DNA of 64,000 nt. Source: Brachionus rotundiformis (taxonomy: Eukaryota > Rotifera > Eurotatoria > Ploima > Brachionidae). Below the pieces are notes generated by a model, which searched no databases, had not been told where the DNA came from, and saw only the letters and a program-made list of their open reading frames with translations. Positions within the stretch are counted from its first letter, which is position 1. Each line of letters starts with the position of its first letter. Below, one piece after another: positions 1-11,260 of the stretch. The position numbers and the translations under genes are program-made. The DNA lies in assembly GCA_016802295.1 (NCBI GenBank), contig JAESIW010000115.1:186001-250000 (forward strand), in the 5' to 3' direction.

Positions 1-615
1 AAGGAAACAATTTTTAAAAATTTGTCACAGGGTCATTAATCAGATTATGTATTTAGAAAACGTTGTTAAGATAAAAAAATCTTAATAAAAACTTATATTA
101 CATTTATACTAAATTAAATCTTTTAAAAACTCGGTGTTTAAAATAGATAATGTAAAATTTGAAGTTTAATTGTAAATCATTAAATGATTTTGGATACAAG
201 TATATCTATGATTGACTTTGATTCGTAAATACATATTAATTAAAATAGCTTTGAATTATTTTATTCGATTTTCCTTCTTTTTCCAATAGATAATTTATTT
301 ATTGTGTTGGAAACTTTTATTTGAATACTTCTAACAAAAATAAATTTAAAAATGAATTTACTGAGTAGTCAAACATTTTTCAATAATATTTTGAAGGAAA
401 AATCAAAATAAAGCTTAAAATGAAAAATTTTAATCAGTTTATTAACAATTAAAAGTTTATTAAAAAATTTATTTTAACTATAAAGGTTATTACAATCTTT
501 AACTTAAATTATTTTACAATTTCAAGCTTGTAAAGCCGACATATATTTATTTTTTCATTAAAAACATATAGAATGATTATCACCAAGTGGTTTTTGCGTT
601 TGCGGAGGAATAATG
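1..615. other. Intergenic, 3' flank of the NIM1-like kinase
   Basis: A+T-rich sequence without a recognisable gene. The complement of AATAAA (tttatt) occurs near 546-551, about 65 bases past the kinase stop on the minus strand, and could be its poly(A) signal. Nothing else is supported. Confidence 0.4.
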
Positions 616-2193
616 TCAAAGAAGAGTGCAAAATTTTGAAGATTGTTTCACACTTTTCTTACCATGATTGTTATTTTCAGAAAAATTTGTATATTTTATT
701 TTTGCTCCATTATTCTGACTATTTTTTTTTGTTCTTGAATTAAAATTTTTTAAAGAACTATTTTTTTCCGTATTTAATTTGACAAACACACTATTTGGCA
801 TTTTATTTGATTTTAAACTTTCTGTTTTTGAATTTTTGTTTAGATCTTCATCTTCACTGTTAATCGAGTTTTTTCGCAAGCGCCGATTTCTAATTAAATT
901 TTCAGAATCTTTCGTATAAATGTTAGAAAATTCATTGACAAAAAAGCTATTTGAATCAAGCTCACTCAATTTTTCATTTCTAAATTTTTTCTGTACCAAA
1001 TGGAAAATAATTCTATATGTTCCATTTATTGACTGTTTTAACTCATATGTTAGATTGATTTGGTTATTATTGGTATTAGTAATATTTGACAATACTCTTG
1101 AGCTTAATAAATTATTCATTTGAGTGTTTTGTTTTTGAGCTTGGGTGGTAGAATCGCTAATGTTGCTAAGAACCAGGTGATCTCTACTTATTCCCAAATT
1201 ATACAGAATTTTTAAAGAATATGATTCTTCTTTACTGAGCTTGGACTGTTCAATATCGGGGTTAAACTGAAAAGATAACAAAGGCTCGCTGAATATTTCG
1301 CTATCTAGCCAGGCTGAATGCATTATTTCTTTAATAGAAAATCTGTCACTAGGAACTGGCCGAAGAATGCCCTTGATTAAAAATTGGCAAGCTTCGGAAA
1401 CATAGGACGGTATAACATAATCTCCGTTGAGTATAAGTCTTTTCAATTTTCCCACGGTATCAGCACGAAACGGCATTTGGCCAGTGACCATGAAATAAAG
1501 CAGGACTCCCAAGGCCCATATATCGACATAAATGCCGATATAATGGTCATCGCGGAACAACTCTGGAGCTGCATATGGTGGACTACCACAGTAAGTGTTT
1601 AATTGACGATCAATCGTCGCTTCAATGCTAAAACCAAAGTCACCTAGCTTTATATTGATTGGATTCATGCTCGAAAAGAAAATATTTTCTGCTTTTATGT
1701 CCCTATGTATAATGTTACAAGAATGCAAATGGTTTACCGCCGAAATTATCTGACTGAAGATAATACGACTCTCTAATTCACTAATCCGACCGTCGCTCGA
1801 TACCTTTGAGTACAATTCGCCTTCGGAAGCATATTCCATGCATATAAACAAACGTTCTTGCGTATGTATGACTTCGTATAGACGAATTATGTGGGGGTGG
1901 TGAAGCTTTTGCATGCTTGATATTTCCCGTAGGAGCAGACGCTGTGTTTTATCATCCAGTCTAAGTTTATTCAAAATTTTAATAGCTACCTTTGCTTTGG
2001 TCAACAAATGGAGACCAAGTTTTACTTTTGAAAAATTACCAATACCAATTTCACTACCAATTCGATAAAACCCTACCAGTTTATTTAACAAAATTTCTTT
2101 TTTATATTCGGGATTATTATTTATATTGTCGACTAGTTTATCATATTTGGTCGACGAATTATCGCTTATGAAACCATTTGTTGCCAGCAACAT
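616..2193 (-). CDS. NIM1K: NIM1-like serine/threonine protein kinase (AMPK-related)
   Basis: A single-exon gene of 525 codons. NIM1 belongs to the AMPK-related kinases activated by LKB1. The kinase domain spans about residues 42-296. Visible motifs are the glycine loop GIGNFSKV (50-57), the ATP lysine K72 in VAIK, E90, HRD (163-165), DFG (185-187), and the activation loop ending CGSPPYAAPE with T200 at the LKB1-type site. The run LFRDDHYIGIYVDIWALGV (212-230) and the segment before the domain (GFYRIGSEIG) resemble vertebrate NIM1 rather than MARK or SIK. There is no UBA domain after the kinase domain. The tail (about 300-525) is long, rich in Asn, Ser and Lys, and unlike vertebrate NIM1, which is about 90 residues shorter. 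The protein ends in basic residues followed by CTLL, a possible CaaX prenylation box. Family assignment is confident; the tail function is inference. Confidence 0.93.
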   Translation of the reverse strand: MLLATNGFISDNSSTKYDKLVDNINNNPEYKKEILLNKLVGFYRIGSEIGIGNFSKVKLGLHLLTKAKVAIKILNKLRLDDKTQRLLLREISSMQKLHHPHIIRLYEVIHTQERLFICMEYASEGELYSKVSSDGRISELESRIIFSQIISAVNHLHSCNIIHRDIKAENIFFSSMNPINIKLGDFGFSIEATIDRQLNTYCGSPPYAAPELFRDDHYIGIYVDIWALGVLLYFMVTGQMPFRADTVGKLKRLILNGDYVIPSYVSEACQFLIKGILRPVPSDRFSIKEIMHSAWLDSEIFSEPLLSFQFNPDIEQSKLSKEESYSLKILYNLGISRDHLVLSNISDSTTQAQKQNTQMNNLLSSRVLSNITNTNNNQINLTYELKQSINGTYRIIFHLVQKKFRNEKLSELDSNSFFVNEFSNIYTKDSENLIRNRRLRKNSINSEDEDLNKNSKTESLKSNKMPNSVFVKLNTEKNSSLKNFNSRTKKNSQNNGAKIKYTNFSENNNHGKKSVKQSSKFCTLL

Positions 2194-3051
2194 ATTTTAA
2201 ATTTTACCAAAAAATTTTCTATACATTTTTCTATAATCTAAACAATAATGAAACAAAATAAAAAAAATTGTCAGGTTAAAATTTTATTCATATCCGTAAT
2301 TTTAATAATTAAGTAACTATTAAATCACACAGTTGCGTATAATTCATAGCGCATTTCTTCTAAACATTCATTTATCTTTATCTTAGTATCATTTAATCTT
2401 AGAAAAAAAAATTTATTATTTATATTTTGACAGGCAATAAGCATGATATATGCTTTGATTTACAGGAAATAAAACTATTCGATATGACTGTCTACTTGCC
2501 TATAACAAAATTCATTTGATAAAATTAATGTGTAATAACTGAATTTAAAAGTACATTCTTTTAGGGAAAAAAAACATAAATTCATAATTTTATGCTTAAT
2601 CTTTTGATGCTAAAAAAGATAATTAAAACGAATGACTAACTTGAAACAATTTTACTTTAAATTATTTTATAAATTCATGTCTTGTGAAAATAAATATGCA
2701 AAATAATTCAAGCTTGTAATACTATTTGGGAAATTTATTCGAAAATTTAAGACTGAAAACGACTTTTGTAAATTTATATGTTAAATTTAAAATTGTCTCT
2801 ATTTATTCAACCAAGAAGTCAAGAAAATTCCAAAGTTAAGATTCCCAATTCAAAATTGATATTTGTTAAACATTTTTTTTAGATTAGAAAATTCAATTTC
2901 TAAATAAGTTAAAATACTCAAATGATAAAACTAAAATTCAAGCATAAAAATGAATTATCTAAACTAAAAAGTCATATAAATTACATCTTAAAAAAGTTTA
3001 GGTTTATTATAAAATCCTTGACACAAGAAAATAAGAGATATAAATTTCAAA
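2194..3051. other. Intergenic, no gene seen
   Basis: A+T-rich spacer between two minus-strand genes. It should hold the kinase 5' region and the 3' UTR of the REX1BD-like gene. No open frame, repeat or RNA gene was recognised. Confidence 0.4.
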
Positions 3052-3535
3052 TTACTCTTTCTTAAATCGATTCAATTTTTCCCTAAATTCAAATTCGAAC
3101 TCATCAGTGCTATTTAGTTTTTCTAGCCGCTGTTGCTCGATTACATAATAGTCCAATGTCTAATTAATGATAAAATAAATAAATGAATAACTATAAATAT
3201 AAAACTTAAACTCCGTCAGCACTCACATTTTTGAACTTTTCTTGTTCTAGATCTTGCAAATTTCCAACTAGCCGATACAAATCAGGCAAGTTGTATACCT
3301 GTGGTGAAAATTTGGACTTAATTTGGATAATTTCTTGTGATAAAGAATTCATTTGATCAGCAGTTTCCTTGCATATTAATTTCAGCCTAGCTCCGTCAAA
3401 ATTTGGAGCATCGAGCAAGTATTCTTTAAACCTCAGATCAAAATCGTCATATATCCGAACCCTTTTCTCTTGTAAAGTGAACACTTGCTTCAATTCTTTT
3501 CGAATTTCATCCGTCAACAAATTTTTTTCATCCAT
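3052..3535 (-). CDS. REX1BD: REX1BD-like protein (DNA repair REX1-B domain)
   Basis: Two exons, 3535-3227 and 3159-3052, joined across a 67-bp GT-AG intron in phase 0, give 138 codons plus stop. The protein is small and helical. It reads like the REX1-B family: a core 'TLQEKRVRIYDDFDLRFKEYL', then 'LICKETADQMNSLSQEIIQIK', then 'LVGNLQDLEQEKFKNTLDYY'. The family takes its name from Chlamydomonas REX1, linked to DNA repair; the human protein is poorly characterised. The second exon adds the basic C-terminus (REKLNRFKKE). Without this splice the frame ends after six unrelated residues, and the conserved coiled-coil continuation supports the join. The product lacks a signal peptide or membrane segment. 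Family assignment is from memory of the consensus and is moderate. Confidence 0.68.
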
Positions 3536-5568
3536 TTTATGACGCCAATTAAATAAAATTTAAAATAGAAAAAAAAAATTTACATACATCACTTTTAAAA
3601 TTTGTAATCATATTATGAAAGCAAAGAAATAAAGACATTAAATTAAAATATTTTAAGTTACCATAGTTTCACAAGGGAAATTTTTTATTGATTTAGTTAA
3701 ACATTCTGTGTATTTTATTCGGTTTACATTTACTAATTTGAAAAAAAAGCTATCTTTTAATTATAATAAATTATATATCTCTAAAAATACAGATTATCTA
3801 TTGAAGTCTTGATTAAGATGAATTTTGATTTTTAATCATAGATTAAGATAAATGAATTTTTAATAAGATCAAGTTTATATTTAGAAAATTTCATTAGGCA
3901 AACAAATTAAAAAGGACATATTCAAACCTAGAGTATCACTTAAGCGTCCCTGAGTTTATTTTCGAAAAAAACTCTTGAAAATTTTTAAAAGAGTTTAGTA
4001 AAATTTAGAGTTATTGTTATTAGAATATTTAAAAAATAACGATAAAAAAATCTATCTTTATTATCTTTCCCAATTTACTTAGAAGATAAATTAGATTTAA
4101 AATGAAATATAGGATTCTTACGAATACTCGAAGTTGCTTAACCTTGATAAATGACTATTTAATTAAGTTAATCTGATTGAATTTAAAAAAAATGTAAATC
4201 CATTAATCTAGCAATAACGTCACATATTGCTTCAATAAACAATTTATATTATGTTTAACAACTACTTGAACAATTTGACGAAAATATCGTGCCTATTTTT
4301 TATTTAATTTGAGATTTGAGTATATAGACTATCTGATAAAACTTTCCTGACTTTTTAGTCATAAATGTAAAAATTTTCCATTTGTTCTTGAAGGTGATTC
4401 AAACAGGCTGCTTTGGGAAATTATTACATTTTTTCTCTTTGTTCTCGTTCTGATCTAATTTCGGATAAAGATATCATAAAAAGTGAATTTAAACTTTTGA
4501 TCAGAAATATAGAATTTTATTAGAGGCAAAAATAGATTTATCTATATATGTTTATTGAAATTATATTTTATATAGAATTTCTAAAAATCATCAGTAATCT
4601 AATATCATAAAGCTTAGAGTTAAGGTTCGTAGGAAAAAATTCAATATCTTCATATAATAAAGTTATTAACTATTTACAAAACCTTATTAAAATGAATTAG
4701 CTTTTTATTCTTGTAATCTAGGCATAATTTAAACATTTTAGAATCTATTAAAAATCGTTTAAATTCATTCTTTTGCGATTTTTAAAAATATTTTATATTT
4801 TTATATCTAAAAATGGTTCAAAAGATCTTTTTTTCTATACCTATTAATTATCTTAGAATAATTTTCATCAGTTCAAGATTTATTATAAGTATTACTTAGA
4901 TTTTAATAAGTAATCAAAATCAATAAATAATCATCAAAATGATAAATATTATATTCAGAAATTACTTATATTAGATCTAAAAAATCTAAAAAAATTGTCA
5001 TGTAATAATTTTAAAATAATATAGCAAATTTCAAGGTTAATTTTTTTCCTGAATATCATTTTTTAATTAAAAATTCATATATTTCCTGGATTAAGGCATA
5101 ATCCAATCTAAAATTTAAAATTAAATAATCTTTAAATCCTTTTTTAAGACTATTTAATTATTCCATTTGGTTAAATTTGGCCTCTAGTTGTCTAAGGATT
5201 TTTTCGAAAATAGTTTTAAAATAATTATAAAATTAGTGGTTTAATATTTTGATAAATTAGAATTTAATGTTGTATGTAAAAGAAAAAATATAAAATTAGA
5301 TTCATTTTATACTACTCTAATTTTTGATTAGTACTGGAAAGTCTTTGTCTTAAAATAAAAATGTTTGTTAACTGAGCCTTTTATAACAATAGTTTTTTTA
5401 TCTGCAATTTGATAATAGTTTTTGTAATTATCAGCAAAAAATTTTCCAAATAAAAGATTATGTGAATATTTTTAAAATAATCGACTGATTGAATAATGGG
5501 TGTTTATAAATCCACGTGAGAAAATAAATCTATTAAATATGATAACTTATTTTAAAATTAAATCTTAA
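3536..5568. other. Intergenic, 2 kb, no gene seen
   Basis: Very A+T-rich, with stops in all frames at short intervals. No exon-like conserved peptide, RNA gene or terminal-inverted-repeat element was found. It probably contains the 5' regions of the two flanking, divergently transcribed genes. Confidence 0.4.
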
Positions 5569-7573
5569 ATGAAAAATATTATAAAAATGAAAATTTTAAA
5601 TTTTAGCTTTTTTGTTCTTTTTTACTCTAGGATTTGTTCACCAACACCGCTTGATGATTACGTTAATACGTATGATGAGCACTATAAATATGAAGTTATT
5701 GAAACTGTACAGTTTTTCGATTATAAGCTAGTTTATATTAATATGACATCACAAAAATGGCAAGATGGTAGATCTACTATTATCTATCTTAAAACATTTA
5801 AAAAAAATAATCTTTTACAAAGAGACAATTGTTGATAGACCGATTTGGTGGCATTGGCTAAGTGTTTGCATTCCTAATAAGCTAACTAGACCAGATGCTA
5901 GTTTTATTTACATTGGAGGCAAATCGAATGGAAATGGGTAAATATAGAAAAAGATAATCATTACTTTTAATTTAGAATTTCATTAGGAATTAAAAGAATA
6001 ATAAAAAATATGAGGAAAGAAATTTAACTGAATTTTTATCTTAAGGATAATTTTATTTGAAAAAAGATGAACAATTTTAGATCTGTGTTTGAAAATTTTT
6101 TTTCTTATTTAATAATCAACTATTTATTTTGTTTTATGCCAGAATTTTCTTATAATACAGGGAATAAAAAATAATTTAAAAACATGGAGATAAATTTCTT
6201 AGATTAAAAACTTTATTTTCAATTTTTAAATTTTAAAACAAATTTTTTTGAAGTCTACCTGATCCGGATGATACACAAATTCGATTAACTTCATCTTTGG
6301 CAGTCAGTATTGGTTCCATTGCGACTCATGTGAGAAATATTCCCAATCAACCATTAGTTTTTAAAGTAAAAAATTCTATTTAGCTTAAATTAATTAGTTT
6401 AAATTGATAAACTTTTAAAGGATGATCCTAATCAAGAAAAACGAGTAGAAGATGCTATTATAGCATGGACATGGATGAAATTTATAAAGAATACATCGGA
6501 TCCGTCAATCTTACTTCGATTACCAATGACTAAAGCAGTAGTTAGAGCGATGGATACCATACAAGAATTTGCCAAACAAAACAATTATGGTCAAATTGAA
6601 AAATTTATGCTTGCTGGTGAATCAAAGCGTGGCTGGACAACTTGGACTACCGCTGCTGTTGACACTAAGCGAGTTTTTTCTGCTGTCCCAATTGTAATGG
6701 ATCTTTTAAATATAAACACAGTAAACGAATACCATATATTGATGATTAATATTTTTTAAAATTAAAATTAATTTAAATTTAAAGAACATGCATAATCATT
6801 TTAGAGCTCTTGGAGGTTGGACCATGGCATTTAATTCTTATTATGTGGTCAATATAACATCGTTTGTTGATTCTAGAGAGATTTTCGAGCTTCAGAAGAT
6901 TGTTGATCCTTTGACTTACTTAGACCGATACAGAAACACTAATATTCTGGTAATGACTACAAGTGGTGATGAATTTTTTCTACCTGAAGATACTCATGGC
7001 TATTGGGATAATTTAGTTGCGGCAACTGATGGCAAAGTTTTACTTAGACGCTTACCAAATGCTGAACATGAACTTGTCGGACATAGAATAAGTGAACTGG
7101 CCAGCTTGACAGGATACTTTTTAAGTACTTATGAAAAAGTTTTGATCCCCAAATTGAAATGGACAATGCCAAATAATTTAACTCATGGAATAATTAGAGC
7201 AACTGTTGATATATCTAATGATGGTCCAAGACCAAATAGTGTTAAGTGTTATTATGCAAATACTTTAGATGGTAAACGACGCGATTTTAGATTAATTATT
7301 GGTGACCCGAATGATCCCACAAAGCCTATTCCTCATCCGGTAGTATGGTTCTCTACGGAAAAAAATATTCAAGTCACGGAAAAATCTGATTCAATTGTAT
7401 TTGAAATAGCTTTTGAAAAGCCTTTAAACAAATGGCTAGGGTTTTTTCTAGAATTTAATTTTAAATCAATTGAAAACAGTGTCAATATTGTAACAACTGA
7501 GACTAATATTATACCGGAATTTTTTCCCCACGAAGACTGTTCAAGAGAAACATGCAAAGGAACTCTAGTTTGA
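5569..7573 (+). CDS. AprA/PhoPQ-activated pathogenicity-related family secreted protein (alpha/beta-hydrolase fold)
   Basis: Five exons, 5569-5767, 5823-5937, 6254-6365, 6421-6720 and 6785-7573, keep one frame and give 504 residues. Introns are 55, 316, 55 and 64 bp with GT-AG ends. The N-terminus has a hydrophobic signal-like stretch (FSFFVLFYSRICS); translation could also start at M7. The mature start TPLDDYVNTYDEHYKYEVI and the stretches PIWWHWL and NMHNHFRALGGW are typical of the PhoPQ-activated pathogenicity-related family. That family includes bacterial PqaA and Dictyostelium AprA, a secreted repressor of proliferation. Likely catalytic positions are S210 in GESKRGW, an acidic residue in TSGDEFFLPED (about 304-311) and H337 in PNAEHEL. 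The substrate is unknown. The family is patchy in animals, so transfer followed by intron gain is possible. The protein has no C-terminal membrane anchor. Confidence 0.87.
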
Positions 7574-8544
7574 AAAAATCACTTTAATTTTTTTAATTTT
7601 AAAAATTAAATATATTCTTAATTTCTTGTTTGAAAAGAAAAGATAAACCCACTTATCAATTAATTTGCTTTTAATTATTTCAAAAAAAAAGAAATTTTTT
7701 TTAAAAATTGATAATTTCTAAAATGAAAATAATATATGCATTTAAAAAAATTCCACCTCAGGTAAATTGTTGCACCTTTTCGAGGCTGCTTTTAAAGATT
7801 TTATTTTGGCGCAAACCACGATACAATGTTATTCCACCTGAATAATGTTTATCCTTGCTATTCATCTGATCTTTTTTTTTAATTATAATTTATTAAAATT
7901 TGATAGAATAAAAATTTCCTAAGTTATATTAAAATTGGCCATAAAATCAATTTTTTTATAATCTTATAAATTAATCACGAAAATACATTGACAAATAATT
8001 GAGCTTTTAATAAACCAAAAAAATTAAAAATGATATATTTGAATAGAATTGTTTTCCAAATATTTGTTCAAATCACTCATAACAACAAAAGCTTAGACCC
8101 TTAGCTAAAAAAATGGTTCAAATTTTCCTTCAGTCAATACATAATATCTTTATATTACTTTTGCATACTCAAAAGATATTCAAAATCGTTGAATACCATA
8201 TAGTTAAAGAATTATTTTTTTATTTGAGAGATGCTTATTTTAAAAGATTATATTCTTCAAAATAGTTTTGTCTATTGAACATTCTCAATTATTGTATTTT
8301 TTAATTTAAATTCTTTTATTTTAATTATTTAAAAATAAATTGCATGCTACACTGCCTCGTTGTTCAAAAGCCAAAAATTTGCAAATATTATTTTTAATTT
8401 TTTTAATTTAAAGTTTTAATTTGCAATTCTAGTATTACGCTATCAAATTAATATATTTTATGCTAAGACTTAGAAAAATTCTAAATTTTTAATCAAAAAT
8501 ATTTTAGTACATTTTTTAAATCAGTCAAAGATAATACCCAAAGC
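7574..8544. other. Intergenic, no gene seen
   Basis: Mostly A+T-rich. A patch at about 7750-7860 is noticeably less A+T-rich and contains 'attccacct' twice as a direct repeat (about 7750 and 7830). It may be an old insertion, but no terminal repeats or open frame were found. Confidence 0.35.
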
Positions 8545-9344
8545 ATGAATCAAAAACCCAATCCAAATAAAAGTCCTCAAAAAAGTGATTTATTACAATT
8601 AAACCTTTTAAAAATTAACACCCTATACTTTTAGAGAAAGATGGTCTTGGAACAGTGATAAGCGATTTTAAATTGACACTTATATCAAATTCAATTCTAG
8701 TAAGCATAATTGCCTATCTTCTTGTTCGCATTTATAAAAAGGAAGCCACCTACACTGACTGTAACGATTATTTTCGAATGGGATTCAGACAAAATGGCAT
8801 TTATGAAATTCAGCCTAATCTGGATAACTTGGATCAACGTTTAAATGTATATTGTAACATGACCGCTGGAGGATGGACTGTTTTGTTTCGAAAAAGTGAG
8901 AAATCTCCAACAAACTTCCAAGTCTTGTACCAAGTTTATAAGAATGGGTTCGGTGACTTAAACAGTGATCATTTTCTCGGCTTGGAAAACTTCCATTTGC
9001 TATCTAAATACAAAAATAGAGAACTAATAGCTGTTTTAAATGATACCAATTACAGAATTGGTTACTTTAAAGTATTAAATGAATTTAGTCATTTTAAATT
9101 GATTGTAGACAATGAAATAGACAAATTTCCCGATGAAAGTTCATTGATGTTGTTGAACAATTCTCTTTTTTCTACTATTGATTTAGACTACGATTTAGCT
9201 GTTAACTCGAATTGTAGCAGTGGCTGGAAAGCAGGATGGTGGTTTACCGATTGTTTTGATCGCTCAATGTGTTTAACCTGCTTAGTTTTGCATGGAAATT
9301 CTGGAGTCAGAAGACTTTATCATTCTTCGTTTTTAATACGATAA
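8545..9344 (+). CDS. Type II membrane protein with a divergent fibrinogen-related domain
   Basis: Two exons, 8545-8584 and 8635-9344, separated by a 50-bp GT-AG intron, give 249 codons. The ATG in exon 1 is chosen because the long exon has no convincing ATG near its start and the splice joins a short lysine-rich leader in frame. The order is a basic cytoplasmic N-terminus (1-26), one membrane segment (about 27-47, LTLISNSILVSIIAYLLVR), then a fibrinogen-like fold starting at C56. The signature CNMTAGGWTVLFRK (about 87-100) is the classic fibrinogen-domain N-terminal motif. The end contains GWKAGWWFTDCFD, corresponding to the usual GWW...C region. The C-terminal half is compressed and lacks the canonical SNLNG and calcium-site run. 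Such proteins often act as pattern-recognition or adhesion lectins; here that is only inference. Confidence 0.75.
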
Positions 9345-10410
9345 ATTATACGTAATAATTTAAAATATTTAATTTTTAAATAAACTTTCCAACTATCTTA
9401 AAAACCTTAATTTTTTGCTTATTATATCTAAAGTCTCTGGAAATTTTTATATAATTGAAATTTTAATCTAAGATTATGTCAAGATCTTGTTAAGATTCAT
9501 GTTCATAGCAAATAAGATTATACTAATCTAGGTTTTAACTGTTTATATTTTATTAAACAAAACGTTAGGGTTTATTTTAAAAGTTTTAAATATATTTTTT
9601 GAATTTTAGATAAAAAATAAATTATTTTTAAGCATTTTCTTTATGTAGCGTTATTGATTCATTCTGATTGAGTAAATTCTCAACAGATGTTCGTGGTTTT
9701 TATTAATTTAATGATTTTCTTTTTCATGATTCTTTATTTAAAAAAATTTTCTAATCGAAATAAGGCTTAACTAAGGATTAATTAATAATTTTAAAGCAAA
9801 AGACATTGAAATGTTCTTATACACATTTCACATTAGGGTTCTATTAAGTTCTGGCTTTACAAATCTCTGCTCACATAATAAATTAACGCTTGACTTTCAG
9901 ACCTTTGTCAATGACAATAGTAAAATCTAGCATGTGTCAAAAATTTAAGAGCTTATGTTATCCAATGTAATTTAAAAAAAAATTTTGGAAATAAATATTT
10001 CCTTTATGTTGTAAGCATAGACCAATTTTAAACTGATGTTATTTGAATGGAAAATCTCCTCAAATATTTTAGACTCTTTTTATTCTTAATTCTGTCTCTG
10101 GTAGGACCTCTTACATTTATGTTCTTTATGCACTTTATGCCTTATATTTCTACTGATATTCTCATTTACAATGCAATACTTTATTGTTGAAAACCTTTTT
10201 TACTTATAAGTCTATTATTAAAATAATTTTTTCTTCCTTTTTATGTATCTATATCTACGTCAATAACATAAAAGTAAAAGAACTATATTTGTTTATGTTT
10301 TATAAATTGATCATAAAGTATCTTTTTTTGAAATGAAGTATAATTTTTATTATACTAGAATTTTTTGGTTTCATTGACAATAGATGGATTTTTATTGATT
10401 TTAAATCTAT
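9345..10410. other. Intergenic, no gene seen
   Basis: A+T-rich sequence from the stop of the fibrinogen-domain gene to the left end of the inverted-repeat element. Nothing recognisable. Confidence 0.4.
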
Positions 10411-11260
10411 TTGGGTCTTGTCGACTATGTGATCTTTGTCATCTTGCTGGGCTGGTGATCTTTGCTATTGGTAAAATAAGCGATCAAATTTTTTGTGATC
10501 TTTTAATAAAGCTAGAAAAAATTCTGTGATCAATGTTTTATTTTTTGATAAACAAAAAAATATGAAAATTCAAGTTAAATCAAAATTAATAATTAATTAG
10601 AAAAAATATAAAATCAAAATTAACGCTTTTTACATTATACAATTTAAGTCCTCTTTCATTTTTCATTAAGGAACCACATAAAAGACAAGGTATACCATTT
10701 GGGTGTTTACTTAATGCTCTTGTCACTTCATTTTGTGCCAATTCAGAACACGAAGAACTTGAAAGAACCAAGGTTATATACTGATCTGACCTTAACCTAA
10801 CCGAATTGATTTGTAATTTTGATAAAGAAGAGCGTTTAATATATGGATCATTCTCAGGATCAAATTCATCATCTTTATCAGAACTTTATTGGTCATTAGT
10901 TTTTTCTTTTAATGTTATAGACGTAAGGTCAGTATTTACATCTTCATCTGCTATTTTTAGGTTCTAATTACCGTCATCAGTTATATCATCCTTACTAATT
11001 GAACCATATAATGATCCAAAAAAGCGATTCAAAAGTAGTCTGTGCTTTGAAAGAAAAAAAATAAATTTCAATACATATAGTATTTAAATATATTCAAAAA
11101 CATTATTTTTTTTTAAAAAAATTATAACCATTTTTTAATACTTGTGATCTTTGGATAAGGTTATCATTAATTTTGTGATCATCGCAGATCACCAACTCAG
11201 CAAAATGACAAAGATCACATACTTGGTGAACATGAAGATCACATAGTCGACAAGACCCAA
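10411..11260. mobile_element. 850-bp DNA transposon-like element with terminal inverted repeats
   Basis: The two ends are inverted copies: the left begins TTGGGTCTTGTCGACTATG and the right ends with its exact complement. Similarity continues inward with the subterminal motif GTGATCTTT repeated several times in each arm. The flanking tetranucleotide CTAT is present immediately outside both ends and may be a target-site duplication. The interior holds a decayed minus-strand reading frame. A related, internally deleted copy lies at 24447-24640. The superfamily was not identified; no transposase motif was recognised. Confidence 0.8.
10586..11050 (-). pseudogene. Decayed reading frame inside the inverted-repeat element
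   Basis: Read on the minus strand from about 11050, one frame stays coding-like for about 150 codons with two in-frame stops near 10963 and 10886. It is acidic first (KDDITDDGN, then SSDKDDEFDPENDPYIKR) and then has a compact segment SELAQNEVTRALSKHPNG followed by PCLLCGSLM, a C-x-x-C pair. The related copy at 24.6 kb retains the sequence around GTCAGATCAGTAT just before this segment. The protein is not recognised; it could be the remnant of an element-encoded or captured protein. Confidence 0.45.

Noticed and set aside
1384..1602. Plus-strand frames inside the kinase gene (also 920-1123)
   Set aside because: Antisense shadows of a well-conserved kinase domain and its tail.
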